Part shown: one piece after another, positions 15,701-24,585 of the stretch
How the letters are laid out: every line of letters starts with the position of its first letter
How positions within the stretch are numbered: position 1 is the stretch's first letter
Assembly: GCA_012727685.1 (NCBI GenBank)
Contig: JAAYGO010000215.1
Location: forward strand, 1-52,785
Direction: 5' to 3'
DNA length: 52,785 bases
Source: Bacillota bacterium
GTDB taxonomy: Bacteria; Bacillota; Dethiobacteria; DTU022
The notes under the pieces: generated by a model
The model's database searches: none
What the model saw: the letters and a program-made list of their open reading frames with translations, nothing else
What the model was told of the DNA's origin: nothing
Position numbers and translations under genes: made by a program

Positions 15701-17545
15701 ATGGGAAAAGTTGTCGGTATTGATCTCGGTACCACTAACTCGGTTGTGGCGGTATTAATGGGCAGTGAGCCTGAAATAATTCCCAACGCCGAGGGCGGCC
15801 GCTTAACTCCCTCGGTAGTGGCCTTTACCAAGGACGGCCAGCGCCTGGTCGGGCAGGTGGCAAAGCGCCAGTCCATCACCAACCCGGACCGGACCATCCT
15901 CTCCATCAAGCGGGAGATGGGGACCAATTTTACTGTTACAATCGACGGCAAGAAGTATACGCCGCAGGAGATCTCGGCCATGATCCTGCAGAAATTAAAG
16001 CAGGATGCTGAAAGCTACCTGGGCGAGAAGGTGACCCAGGCGGTGATCACCGTGCCTGCCTATTTCAGCGACAGCCAGCGCCAGGCCACCAAGGATGCCG
16101 GGACAATCGCCGGTCTCGAGGTGCTGCGGATTATCAACGAACCGACGGCTGCGGCCCTGGCCTACGGCCTTGACAAAAAAGGCGAGCAGAAGATCCTGGT
16201 CTTTGACCTGGGCGGCGGCACTTTCGACGTTTCCGTGCTGGAGATCGGGGACGACGTGGTGGAAGTAAAGGCTACCAGCGGCAACAACCGCCTCGGCGGC
16301 GATGATTTTGACCAGCGCTTGATCGATTACATTGCCGATGAGTTCAAGAAGGAGCACGGCATTGATCTGCGCAATGACCGCATGGCGCTGCAGCGCCTGA
16401 AAGAAGCGGCCGAAAAGGCCAAGATCGAGCTTTCTTCCGTGACCTCCACTTCGGTCAACCTGCCCTTTATCACCGCCACCCAGGAGGGGCCGAAGCATCT
16501 CGATATGAACCTGACCCGGGCCAAATTCGAAGAGTTGACCGCGGACCTGGTGGAAAAGACGATGGGCCCCACGCGGCAAGCCCTTGCCGACGCCGGCCTC
16601 GAGCCCACGGAGATCGACCGGGTCATCCTCGTGGGCGGCTCAACCCGGATCCCGGCTGTGCAGGAAGCGATCCGCAAGCTGACCGGCAAGGAGCCGCATA
16701 AGGGGGTCAACCCCGACGAGGTAGTGGCGCTCGGCGCCGCTTACCAGGCCGCCGTACTGGCCGGAGAAGCCAAGGATGTGCTCTTGCTCGATGTGACACC
16801 CCTTTCGCTGGGTATCGAGACCCTGGGCGGCGTCTTCACCAAGATCATCGAGCGCAACACCACCATTCCAACCAGCAAAAAGCAGATCTTCTCCACTGCA
16901 GCCGATAACCAGACCAGCGTGGAGATCCACGTGCTGCAGGGCGAGCGCTCCATGGCGGCGGACAATAAAACCCTGGGGCGGTTTATGCTCGATGGCATTC
17001 CGCCGGCCCCGCGGGGCGTGCCCCAGATCGAAGTGAGCTTCGATATTGATGCCAACGGCATCGTCAACGTTTCGGCCAAGGATCTGGCCACCGGCAAGGA
17101 GCAAAAGATCACGATCACCGCCTCCAGCGGACTTGACAAGGACCAGATCGACCGCATGGTCAAAGAGTCGGAGCGCTATGCGGAAGAGGATAAAAAACGC
17201 CGCGAACTGGCCGACACCCGCAACCAGGCCGATTCGCTCGCCTACAGCGCCGAGAAGTCGCTCAAAGACCTGGGCGACAAGGTCGACGCGGCCAAGGCCG
17301 AAGAGATCAGGAAAGCCATTGAAGAGCTGCGCTCCGCTGCCGCGAGCGATGACCTGGATAAAATCAAGCGGGCCATTGAAAAAATGAACAGTTATCTGCA
17401 TGAGCTGTCGGCGAAGCTCTACGAGCAGGCCAGGGCGCAGCAGGGAAGTGCCGGTGATGCTGCTGCGGGCGGCAGCAGCGGCGGCGCCGCGGACGCCGAA
17501 AACGTGGTCGACGCCGATTACGACGTGAAGGATGATGGCAAGTAA
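15701..17545 (+). CDS. dnaK: Chaperone DnaK (Hsp70)
   Basis: This ATP-dependent chaperone is 614 aa. The actin-like ATPase domain starts with GIDLGTTNSVVAV and includes PAYFSDSQRQATKDAG, VFDLGGGTFDVSVLE and LVGGSTRIPAVQ. The substrate domain follows the linker DVLLLDVTPLSLGIETLGG. The C-terminal tail is Gly/Ala/Ser-rich and ends in an acidic DADYDVKDD motif. The gene has a clear AAGGAGG and is the third of the heat-shock operon. Confidence 0.99.
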   Translation: MGKVVGIDLGTTNSVVAVLMGSEPEIIPNAEGGRLTPSVVAFTKDGQRLVGQVAKRQSITNPDRTILSIKREMGTNFTVTIDGKKYTPQEISAMILQKLKQDAESYLGEKVTQAVITVPAYFSDSQRQATKDAGTIAGLEVLRIINEPTAAALAYGLDKKGEQKILVFDLGGGTFDVSVLEIGDDVVEVKATSGNNRLGGDDFDQRLIDYIADEFKKEHGIDLRNDRMALQRLKEAAEKAKIELSSVTSTSVNLPFITATQEGPKHLDMNLTRAKFEELTADLVEKTMGPTRQALADAGLEPTEIDRVILVGGSTRIPAVQEAIRKLTGKEPHKGVNPDEVVALGAAYQAAVLAGEAKDVLLLDVTPLSLGIETLGGVFTKIIERNTTIPTSKKQIFSTAADNQTSVEIHVLQGERSMAADNKTLGRFMLDGIPPAPRGVPQIEVSFDIDANGIVNVSAKDLATGKEQKITITASSGLDKDQIDRMVKESERYAEEDKKRRELADTRNQADSLAYSAEKSLKDLGDKVDAAKAEEIRKAIEELRSAAASDDLDKIKRAIEKMNSYLHELSAKLYEQARAQQGSAGDAAAGGSSGGAADAENVVDADYDVKDDGK

Positions 17546-17624
17546 AGCTTAAGGCAAGCCAAAAGTTTTCACTTAATGATTTGCCGGAGTCAGCGATTTT
17601 ATCATGCCGAAGGATGAATGAGGA

Positions 17625-18740
17625 TTGGCCAAAAGAGACTATTACGAGGTGCTGGGGGTAGAGCGGAACGCCTCTCTGGAGGAGATCAAGAAGGCCTATC
17701 GCCGGCTCGCCCGCCAGTATCACCCTGATTTTAACAAAGCGCCCGACGCAGAGCTAAAGTTTAAAGAGATCAACGAAGCATACGAGGTGCTTTCCGATCC
17801 CCAGAAGCGCGAGCAATATGACCGCTTCGGCCATCAGACCGATTTTAGCGGTTTTGGCGGCGGATTTAACGGCGCCGACTTCAGCGGGTTCGGCTTTGAA
17901 AGCATTTTTGAGAGCTTCTTTGGCGGCGGATTTGGCGGGGGGCGGCGCCGCCCGCCCGGCCCGGAACAGGGCCCGGACCTGCGCTACGATCTGGAGATCA
18001 CCCTGGAAGATGCCTACTACGGCCGGGCGAAGGAGATCAAAATCCCGCGCACTGAGCTGTGCCCCGACTGCAAGGGCAGCCGCGCCAAACCGGGCACCAG
18101 GCCGGAAACCTGTTCCGCCTGCGGCGGCAGCGGGCAGCAGCGGCATGTGCGCAATACGCCCTTTGGCAGCATGATCAACGTGGTCACCTGCCTGGCCTGC
18201 GGCGGTGAAGGTAAGATCGTCAAGGAGCCCTGTCCCGCCTGCCGCGGCCAGGGGCGCGTGGTCCGGGAAAGAAAAATCGAGATCCGGATCCCGCCCGGCG
18301 TGGAGCACGGTTCCCGCCTCCGCATTTCCGGCGAGGGGGAAGCGGGGCTGCGCGGCGGTCCGCCCGGCGACCTTTATGTCGTCATCAGCATCCGCCCGCA
18401 CAAGCTGTTTCAGCGAGAGGGCAGCGATCTGATCTACGAGATGAGCCTCGATATGGCCCGGGCTGCCCTGGGGCTGGAGGTGGAAGTGCCAACCCTCGAA
18501 AAAGATCCCGCGGTCTTGCGGATCCCGGAAGGGACGCAGCCCGGAACCGTGTTCCGGCTGAAAGGAAAAGGGATGCCGCGGCTGCGCGGCGCCGGCAAAG
18601 GGGACCTGAAGGTGAAAGTGAATGTGACGGTGCCCAGGCATTTGACGGCGCGCCAGCGGCAGCTCTTAAAGGAGTTTGTCAGTGCCGGTGAGGATAAGGG
18701 TTTTATTAACCGGTTTAAGGATGCCCTTGGCGGTAAATAA
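17625..18740 (+). CDS. dnaJ: Chaperone DnaJ (Hsp40)
   Basis: DnaJ stimulates DnaK ATPase and delivers substrates. The start is TTG 17625, as AKRDYYEVLGV is the canonical beginning. The J domain carries HPD at 33-35. A Gly/Phe-rich stretch follows, then four zinc-binding repeats: CPDCKGSRA, CSACGGSG, CLACGGEG and CPACRGQG. The C-terminal β-sandwich domains are complete, total 371 aa. All zinc cysteines are present. Confidence 0.98.
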   Translation: MAKRDYYEVLGVERNASLEEIKKAYRRLARQYHPDFNKAPDAELKFKEINEAYEVLSDPQKREQYDRFGHQTDFSGFGGGFNGADFSGFGFESIFESFFGGGFGGGRRRPPGPEQGPDLRYDLEITLEDAYYGRAKEIKIPRTELCPDCKGSRAKPGTRPETCSACGGSGQQRHVRNTPFGSMINVVTCLACGGEGKIVKEPCPACRGQGRVVRERKIEIRIPPGVEHGSRLRISGEGEAGLRGGPPGDLYVVISIRPHKLFQREGSDLIYEMSLDMARAALGLEVEVPTLEKDPAVLRIPEGTQPGTVFRLKGKGMPRLRGAGKGDLKVKVNVTVPRHLTARQRQLLKEFVSAGEDKGFINRFKDALGGK

Positions 18741-18769
18741 CCTGCAGGGCAGCCGGTCTGGAGTGAAAA

Positions 18770-19525
18770 ATGCACGTCTTTTTTGTCGAAGGAACAAGCC
18801 TGGCCGCAGGAAGCGAAGTGACACTGGCACCGGCGGACTTAAACCACGCCTGCCGGGTGCTGCGCCTGCAAAAAGACAGCCCTGTCATCGTTTCGGACGG
18901 ACAGGGCTTAGCTTTTAAGGGGATCATTACCGCCTTGACACCGCGCGAGGGGCGGGTGCGGCTCGCCGCCGCTGTGCCCCCGGCGGAATCGCCCCTCAGG
19001 GTAACCTTAATGCAGGCCCTGGTCAAGGGAGAGAAGATGGATCTGATCGTGCGCCAGGCGGTGGAACTGGGGGTGGCGCGCCTGGTGCCGGTGGCAACGG
19101 GGCGCAGCATTCCGCGGCTGAACGCGGCCAAAGAGGCCGGCCGCCTGGAGCGCTGGCGCAAAATTGCCCGCGCGGCCGCGGCCCAGTGCCGCCGGGCGGT
19201 CATTCCGGTTGTGGAACCGCTGCACAGCTTTGCAGAGGTCTTGGCCCTGGTTGGCGGCGCCATGACCCTGGTGCCCTGGGAAAAGGAGCGTCACTTAAGC
19301 CTGGGGGCGCTCTTGCGCCAGCCCGGGCCGGGGGACGGGGCACTTCTCGTGTTTGTAGGCCCGGAAGGAGGGTTTAGCGCGGCGGAAGCGAAATTACTCA
19401 CAGCTGCCGGCGCCCGGACCGTTCAGCTTGGGCCGCGCATTTTGCGCGCCGAAACCGCCGCCGCGGCTGTCCTGGGCCTGGTCCAGGCGGCCTGGGGCGA
19501 CCTGGGAGGCGATTCACACCGGTGA
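18770..19525 (+). CDS. rsmE: 16S rRNA m3U1498 methyltransferase RsmE
   Basis: RsmE methylates N3 of U1498 in 16S rRNA. The protein is 251 aa: an N-terminal PUA-like domain (LNHACRVLRLQKDSPVIVSDGQ) and a C-terminal SPOUT knot domain with LLVFVGPEGGFSAAEAKLL and LGPRILRAETAAAAVLG, the SAM-binding region. The ribosomal-protein methylase gene prmA, often between dnaJ and rsmE, is not present here. The stop overlaps the next start (GTGA). Confidence 0.96.
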   Translation: MHVFFVEGTSLAAGSEVTLAPADLNHACRVLRLQKDSPVIVSDGQGLAFKGIITALTPREGRVRLAAAVPPAESPLRVTLMQALVKGEKMDLIVRQAVELGVARLVPVATGRSIPRLNAAKEAGRLERWRKIARAAAAQCRRAVIPVVEPLHSFAEVLALVGGAMTLVPWEKERHLSLGALLRQPGPGDGALLVFVGPEGGFSAAEAKLLTAAGARTVQLGPRILRAETAAAAVLGLVQAAWGDLGGDSHR

Positions 19526-20829
19526 AAAAAAAGGTGGCTTTCTATACCCTGGGATGCAAGGTCAATTTCTGCGAAACGGAGGCGCTGAAAGCCCTGTTTG
19601 AAAAAGCGGGTTACAGCGTCACCGCTTTTGCCCAGCGGGCCGATGTTTACGTGATCAACACCTGCACCGTGACCAGCATCAGCGATCATAAATCGCGCAA
19701 AATGATCCGCCGTGCCAGGCGCCTCAATCCCGATGCCATTGTGGTGGCTGCAGGGTGTTATGCCCAGGGCTTTCCCAAGGCCCTCGAGGAGATGGGGGCG
19801 GTGGATCTCGTGATCGGGACGCGCGGCCGGGAAGAGCTGCCGCAGCTCGTGGAATCGCTGCAACGGGACAGGCCCCTGGTCATGGTGGAGCCGTACCGGG
19901 AGCAAAGCCCTTTTGAGATGCTCCCGCCGGTAAAACAGCGGGGGAGGACCCGCGGTTTTTTAAAGATCCAGGAGGGCTGCAATGACCGCTGCGCCTATTG
20001 CATTATCCCCACGGTGCGCGGCCCGGTGCGCAGCATGCCTCTAGCCGAGGTGCTACTGCGCGCCCGCACCCTGCTGCGCCAGGGTTGCAAAGAGATCGTG
20101 CTCACCGGGATTCACCTGGGGCTCTACGGCGCGGACCTGGAAGGGGTGACGCTGGCCGGGCTGCTCAAGGAGCTGGAGCAGCTCCCCGGCCTGGCAAGGA
20201 TTCGCCTCAGCTCTCTCGAACCGGCCGATATCACCGGTGAACTGGTGGAGTGCCTGGCCGCTTCCACGGTGATCTGCCCGCACCTGCATATCGCCCTGCA
20301 AAGCGGGGACGGGGAAATCCTGCAGCGGATGAACCGCAGCTACACGCCGGAGGAATACCTTTACCTGGTCAACTGGTTAAGGCAGGAGATACCCGGCATC
20401 GCGGTGAGCACCGATGTGATCGTCGGATTTCCGGGGGAAACGGAGGGGCATCACCGGCGCAGCATGCAGTTTGTGCGCCGGCTTCAGTTCAGCCGCCTAC
20501 ATGTCTTCCAGTATTCGAGCCGGCCGGGCACGCCTGCGGCCTCTTTGCCCGGGCAGGTCTCCCAGGCGGAGAAGAGCAGGCGCAGCCGGGAGATGATCGC
20601 TTTGGGCAAGGAAATGGCTGACAACTACATGCGCCGTTTCCTCGGCTCCAGCGCGGAGGTGCTGATTGAAAAGGTGGAGCCGGGCCAGTACGGCGAGGGT
20701 TTCACCCCCCATTACCTGCGCGTGCGCGTGGCTTTGAACAACAAGGGGCGGCGCTGGAAGGGCAAGCTGATCCGCGCCCGCCTGGAACGGATCGAGTCAG
20801 AAATAATTTGGGGCACCCCGGAAGCTTAG
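19522..20829 (+). CDS. mtaB: tRNA t6A37 methylthiotransferase MtaB
   Basis: MtaB is a radical-SAM enzyme that converts t6A37 to ms2t6A37 in tRNA. The protein is 435 aa. The N-terminal UPF0004 domain has YTLGCKVNFCETEAL and cluster cysteines in NTCTVT and AGCYAQG. The radical-SAM motif is CNDRCAYCIIP. The C-terminal TRAM domain follows. It starts at GTG 19522, overlapping the rsmE stop by 4 nt, so the pair is probably translated together. Confidence 0.96.
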   Translation: MKKKVAFYTLGCKVNFCETEALKALFEKAGYSVTAFAQRADVYVINTCTVTSISDHKSRKMIRRARRLNPDAIVVAAGCYAQGFPKALEEMGAVDLVIGTRGREELPQLVESLQRDRPLVMVEPYREQSPFEMLPPVKQRGRTRGFLKIQEGCNDRCAYCIIPTVRGPVRSMPLAEVLLRARTLLRQGCKEIVLTGIHLGLYGADLEGVTLAGLLKELEQLPGLARIRLSSLEPADITGELVECLAASTVICPHLHIALQSGDGEILQRMNRSYTPEEYLYLVNWLRQEIPGIAVSTDVIVGFPGETEGHHRRSMQFVRRLQFSRLHVFQYSSRPGTPAASLPGQVSQAEKSRRSREMIALGKEMADNYMRRFLGSSAEVLIEKVEPGQYGEGFTPHYLRVRVALNNKGRRWKGKLIRARLERIESEIIWGTPEA

Positions 20830-20892
20830 ACATAAACGGCAGAGCGGTGCATATGATTAGGTATAAGTGTAGAGAAAAGGGAGGACCTGATT

Positions 20893-21444
20893 ATGCACCG
20901 TTTTTTTGTGATCGAAGCACGGCGGCTGCTGCCCCTCTTGTTTTTACTGGTCCTTCTGGTCAGCCTCTCCATTTACGATAATTTTTTCCGCAGCGTCGAG
21001 CAGCAGGTGAGCGTCCCCGAGGAAGAAGTAAAAAATGTGCTGACCTTTATTACCGCTGACCGGGGCGAACTGGAAAGCAGCGCTCAGTTCATGGTGATTG
21101 AAAGCGCAGAGCAGTGGGCTGCGCTGCAGGAAGAACACGCCGGGATACCCGATTATCCGTTCAATGAAACTTATGAAATGGCCGTGCGAGCGGTGAACGG
21201 AGAAGTCAAGAGCATCCAGATGTTCCCCCAGGAAGACGGCTCGGTGCAGGTTCAAGTAAGGGTGAACCTGGAGCCCAATGTCTACCACGTGGTGACCGTG
21301 GAGCGGGAGCAGGTGGGCAGTGCCTCGCGCTGGCTCTTTCTGGATGAAGAAGACCGGGTCCTGCAGGAAGTGGTGATCCCGCCGCCGGAGGGGGAAGACA
21401 CAGCAGTGCCGGAGGAAGCGGTGGAGGAAACCAAAGCCGAGTAG
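20893..21444 (+). CDS. Membrane-anchored hypothetical protein
   Basis: This 183-aa protein has one N-terminal helix (LLPLLFLLVLLVSLSIYDNFF), a globular extracytoplasmic part and an acidic Pro/Glu-rich tail (PPPEGEDTAVPEEAVEE). The segment FMVIESAEQWAALQEEHAG resembles PrcB-like domains by eye, but this is weak. GGGAGG precedes the ATG. It follows mtaB by about 60 bp and faces the leftward HAD gene. No function can be assigned. Confidence 0.7.
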   Translation: MHRFFVIEARRLLPLLFLLVLLVSLSIYDNFFRSVEQQVSVPEEEVKNVLTFITADRGELESSAQFMVIESAEQWAALQEEHAGIPDYPFNETYEMAVRAVNGEVKSIQMFPQEDGSVQVQVRVNLEPNVYHVVTVEREQVGSASRWLFLDEEDRVLQEVVIPPPEGEDTAVPEEAVEETKAE

Positions 21445-21512
21445 CCCCCATGCCGCCGCCAGCGGGGAACCAGCGGGGGATGAAAATGGTGGCTAGCTTG
21501 GAAGCCGCAAGC

Positions 21513-22238
21513 TTACGGAAAACTGGCAATTAAATCCGCCAGGTCTTGCAGGGAACCGCGGTAGCGCGCCGGCGGTTCTTCTCCCGGCCGCCGGTGGATT
21601 AAGAATCGATCCGCCAGGAATGTCCCCATGCCCGTGGCCGCGGCGGAGCTGATGTCCTCCTCCACGTCATTGCCGGCCATGAGGCAGTGTTCCGGCGGAA
21701 TCCCGATCATGGCGGCGATCTCCAGGTAGTATTCCGGCTGCGGCTTGCAAAAGTGCATGTTGTCTACCGTGGTGATCAGGTCGAAAGCGGCGCTGCTTAA
21801 ACGGGCCCACTCTAGCCGGTGTTCTATGGCCCGCAGCGGAAAAATGGGGTTCGTGGCCAGGACCAGGCGCAGACCCTTCCGGCGGGCGGCTTCGATTACT
21901 GCCCCGGCTTCGGGGAGCGGCTTGCTCCATCTTTTTAACAGGGGAAAGCCGCTTTCATAGTAGCGCTCAAAAATCGGGTATACCAGCTCATAGGGTTGTC
22001 CCAGGCGCCGGCAGAATTCGTCGAAAAAGACGGACACATTGGTCTTGGCTGGGTCGGTATTGCGCACCATGACCACGGTGGATTCAAGCAGGTGCCTGGC
22101 AAACTGCTCGGGACTGATGTAGCTACCGAACAGCGGCGCCAGGGTTTCGATATAGGCGCCGATCAGCCGCTCCATGTCAATATCGAGGAGAGTGCCGTCC
22201 AAATCGAGCAGCAGCGCCCGGTATGGCCTCTTTTGCAA
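21513..22238 (-). CDS. HAD-superfamily hydrolase (phosphatase-like)
   Basis: This 241-aa HAD protein has motif I LLLDLDGTLLDID (nucleophile and acid Asp), motif II in VLATNP, and motifs III/IV around CKPQPEYYLEI and LMAGNDVEEDISSAAATGM. An α-helical cap follows motif I, as in subfamily I. Substrates in this group are small phosphate esters; none can be named. It is the last gene of a leftward set mnmH-ylbF-HAD, separated from ylbF by 30 bp. Confidence 0.85.
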   Translation of the reverse strand: MQKRPYRALLLDLDGTLLDIDMERLIGAYIETLAPLFGSYISPEQFARHLLESTVVMVRNTDPAKTNVSVFFDEFCRRLGQPYELVYPIFERYYESGFPLLKRWSKPLPEAGAVIEAARRKGLRLVLATNPIFPLRAIEHRLEWARLSSAAFDLITTVDNMHFCKPQPEYYLEIAAMIGIPPEHCLMAGNDVEEDISSAAATGMGTFLADRFLIHRRPGEEPPARYRGSLQDLADLIASFP

Positions 22239-22268
22239 GGTGAATATACTCCTCTTCTTAATTAATTC

Positions 22269-22661
22269 TTATTCATTTCCATGAGAATTATCTTCCGAAC
22301 CCCATTCCAGATCCGGCAGCAGGTCCGGGTCGAACAGGTCGGCGGTTGCTCCGGCGATGATCTTCTGGATATCCTGCATCAGCAGCCCGAAGCGATATTC
22401 CGCCTCCATGAAGCGCTTCACCGTTAAATTCATGCTGATGATCTGGTAGAGCTTCTCCAGCTTCTCTTCCTGTTCCGGGGCAACCTCCAGTCCGGCGAGC
22501 CTTTGTCTTTGCAGTTCCAGTTGTTGTTTCCGGAAATCGAGCAACATCTCCCGGGCCGATGCTTCACTTTTAAGGGCCTCCTGCGCTTCCCGGAAATTCT
22601 TGTATTCAGACGACTCGCGCAGCGCCTTGGCCAGCATATGGGCAGCGTCGTAAGGATTCAT
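22269..22661 (-). CDS. YlbF/YmcA-family protein
   Basis: This 130-aa helical protein belongs to the YlbF (Com_YlbF) family. AHMLAKALRESSEYKNFREAQEAL followed by the MLLDFRKQQLELQ segment is typical. In B. subtilis YlbF, YmcA and YaaT form a complex with Fe-S clusters that affects RNase Y and development. Whether this one does the same is not shown; it lacks the Cys residues. The start overlaps the mnmH stop (ATGA). Confidence 0.82.
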   Translation of the reverse strand: MNPYDAAHMLAKALRESSEYKNFREAQEALKSEASAREMLLDFRKQQLELQRQRLAGLEVAPEQEEKLEKLYQIISMNLTVKRFMEAEYRFGLLMQDIQKIIAGATADLFDPDLLPDLEWGSEDNSHGNE

Positions 22662-23749
22662 CGTGTCAGGGCTCCTTTCTCCTCTTTATTTTCCAGGCTT
22701 TTTCGGCTCAACCCATCGATGAGGGCTGCGGTTTGCGCCACCGCTGCCTTCATGTCGGCGGTATCAATGGTGGCGATAAAATCATAGCGGCCGGGCTTGG
22801 CATCCCCGTAGAGGCGGTCATAATAGTCCCGGCAGAGCGTTTCCACCACGGCTACATAGCAGCCGGCATCAAGCTGCTCCAGGAGGTAGCCGGTCTTGGC
22901 CGCACCGAGGCGCCGGCGCAGGTGGCAGAGCGCTTCGCGGATCTGTTCGATTTCCGGCGCGGTGAGGACCGGCGGCAGGTAATCGCCGGCAATCCGCTTG
23001 ACCCGCTCCGCCAGGGAGGCGGTGACTATCACGTGGACGCCTTTTTCCATGGCTTCCACCAGGAAGGCAGGCAGGTGGATGTTGCCGATGCGCCGCCCTT
23101 CTCCCTCCACGATCAAATAAGGCGCACCGTTAAAGCGCTCGAGTTCATGCAGCAGGAGGGTGTCGAAATCTTTTTGCGAGCGCTTGCCGGGCAGCCCCAC
23201 CGCACCGAAGACAGAGCCGCGGTGGCGGGCCAGCCCTTCCAGATCCAGGGCCGGGTAGCCGCGCGCCATCAACTCCCGGATCAGCTCTGTTTTGCCGACC
23301 CCCGTTAATCCATGCAGCACCAGCAGGGTGCTTCTCAGCTTGTAGTTTTGCAGGCGCCGGTGGATGTGGCGGCGGTAGGCCCGGTAGCCTCCCTTCAAGC
23401 GCAGGGCGGGAATGCCGGCAAGCTGCATGGCCTGGAAGAGGCAGAGGCTGCGCAGACCGCCCCGCCAGCAAAAAAGCAGCGGCTTTTTATCGCCTGCGGC
23501 TGCGGCAACTCGTGCTACCAGCCGGGGCAGCTTGGGCGCGACCAGATCCAGTGCAGCCAGGCGGGCGGCTTTTTCGCCGGAGTGCCGGTGGAGCAGTCCT
23601 ATTTCATGGCGCTCCTGATCGTCTAAAAGAGGGACATTGACGGCACCGGGGAGCGACGCCTCATTGAATTCGCCCGGTGAACGCACGTCAATCCATACAA
23701 GGTCGTCGCGCCGCAGCGCCTCCTCCAGATCTATTTCCAGCGAATCCAT
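22658..23749 (-). CDS. mnmH: tRNA 2-selenouridine synthase MnmH (SelU/YbbB)
   Basis: MnmH replaces sulfur with selenium in the wobble 2-thiouridine of some tRNAs, via a geranylated intermediate, using selenophosphate. The protein is 363 aa. The N-terminal rhodanese domain starts VWIDVRSPGEFNEASLPGAVNVP and carries the active Cys in FCWRGGLRS. The C-terminal P-loop domain has Walker A GLTGVGKT and the family stretch LARHRGSVFG. Its presence implies that the cell makes selenophosphate (selD elsewhere). It heads the leftward operon. Confidence 0.95.
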   Translation of the reverse strand: MDSLEIDLEEALRRDDLVWIDVRSPGEFNEASLPGAVNVPLLDDQERHEIGLLHRHSGEKAARLAALDLVAPKLPRLVARVAAAAGDKKPLLFCWRGGLRSLCLFQAMQLAGIPALRLKGGYRAYRRHIHRRLQNYKLRSTLLVLHGLTGVGKTELIRELMARGYPALDLEGLARHRGSVFGAVGLPGKRSQKDFDTLLLHELERFNGAPYLIVEGEGRRIGNIHLPAFLVEAMEKGVHVIVTASLAERVKRIAGDYLPPVLTAPEIEQIREALCHLRRRLGAAKTGYLLEQLDAGCYVAVVETLCRDYYDRLYGDAKPGRYDFIATIDTADMKAAVAQTAALIDGLSRKSLENKEEKGALTR

Positions 23750-23788
23750 GGCCGCGCCGCCTCCAACGGTGATTGATGATTATTATGT

Positions 23789-23818
23789 ATTATAGCTGAT
23801 CTCCACTTTGAGGCGCAA
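23789..23818 (-). promoter_or_regulatory. Promoter of the mnmH-ylbF-HAD operon
   Basis: Read leftward, TTGCGC (23813-23818), an 18-nt spacer and TATAAT (23789-23794) lie about 40 bp before the mnmH ATG. The -10 is perfect; the -35 is moderate. Confidence 0.5.
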
Positions 23819-23957
23819 GGAGCCCCTTTCCGCGATGGTGCTTTAAAAACTTTGTTTTGGAAAGAGGGATTAAGTAACGCCGTGACGAATAATTACCGGC
23901 TATGATTTTTTAGTAAAGGTGGGGCCGGGCAACCTTCTCAAGGCCAAGCTGCTGTGT

Positions 23958-23963
23958 TATAAT
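23958..23963 (+). promoter_or_regulatory. -10 element before the HIT gene
   Basis: A perfect TATAAT lies 40 bp before the HIT-protein ATG. The matching -35 (TTCTCA at 17-nt spacing) is poor, so only the -10 is called. Confidence 0.45.
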
Positions 23964-24002
23964 ATTACGAGATTTTCATCTTAACCGGCAGGAGGAGAAG
24001 GT

Positions 24003-24347
24003 ATGGCCGCCGATTGCATATTTTGTAAGATCGTTAACAAGGAAGTGGACGCCGAGATTGTCTATGAGGATCGGGATATTGTAGCCTTTAAAGATATCTC
24101 TCCCGTAGCCCCCGTCCATCTGCTGGTGGTTCCGCGCCGGCATATACCCGCGTTAATGGATCTGAAACAAGATGATGCAGCTTTAATCGGGCAGATGCAC
24201 CTTGTGGCTAATGACCTGGCACGCACCTTCGAACTGGATCAAAGGGGATATCGCGTGGTCATTAACTGCGGGAAAGATGCCGGACAAGCGGTATTTCACC
24301 TGCATCTCCACCTTTTGGGAGGAAGAGCTTTGCAAATCATGGGCTAG
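24003..24347 (+). CDS. HIT-family nucleotide hydrolase (HinT-like)
   Basis: This 114-aa protein is a histidine-triad purine nucleoside phosphoramidase/AMP-lysine hydrolase. It shows CIFCKIVNKEVDAEIVYED, the dimer interface region PVAPVHLLVVPRRH and the triad HLHLHLLGGR. GGAGGAG lies 6 nt before the ATG. It is complete and typical in length. HIT, rpsU and yqeY follow one another, a common Firmicute arrangement. Confidence 0.95.
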   Translation: MAADCIFCKIVNKEVDAEIVYEDRDIVAFKDISPVAPVHLLVVPRRHIPALMDLKQDDAALIGQMHLVANDLARTFELDQRGYRVVINCGKDAGQAVFHLHLHLLGGRALQIMG

Positions 24348-24396
24348 CCCATACTCATCTTGGCGGTGGTTTGTCTGTGGAGAGGGGGGAAATATT

Positions 24397-24573
24397 TTGG
24401 CAGAAGTCAAGGTCGGCAAAAACGAAACACTGGACAAAGCCCTGAAGCGGTTCAAAAAACAGTGCGCCCGCACCGGCATTCTATCGGAGGTGCGCCGGCG
24501 GGAGCATTATGAAAAACCGAGCGTGCGCCGCAAAAAGAAAGCTGAGGCCGCACGCAAGAGGCGTTTCTACTAG
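24397..24573 (+). CDS. rpsU: 30S ribosomal protein S21
   Basis: The start is TTG 24397, preceded by AGAGGGGGGA, giving the normal 58 aa. The sequence starts AEVKVGKNETLDKALKRFKK and ends in a basic KKKAEAARKRRFY tail that contacts 16S rRNA near the anti-Shine-Dalgarno. The much longer open frame in the same phase, overlapping the HIT gene, is not coding. Confidence 0.96.
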   Translation: MAEVKVGKNETLDKALKRFKKQCARTGILSEVRRREHYEKPSVRRKKKAEAARKRRFY

Positions 24574-24585
24574 GAGGGATGACCT

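Noticed and set aside
16640..17401. 253-aa minus-strand frame within dnaK
   Set aside because: Shadow frame: no family and no ribosome site, opposite a fully conserved dnaK.
24202..24396. Long form of S21 overlapping the HIT gene
   Set aside because: TTG 24397 has a strong ribosome site and gives the normal 58-aa protein.
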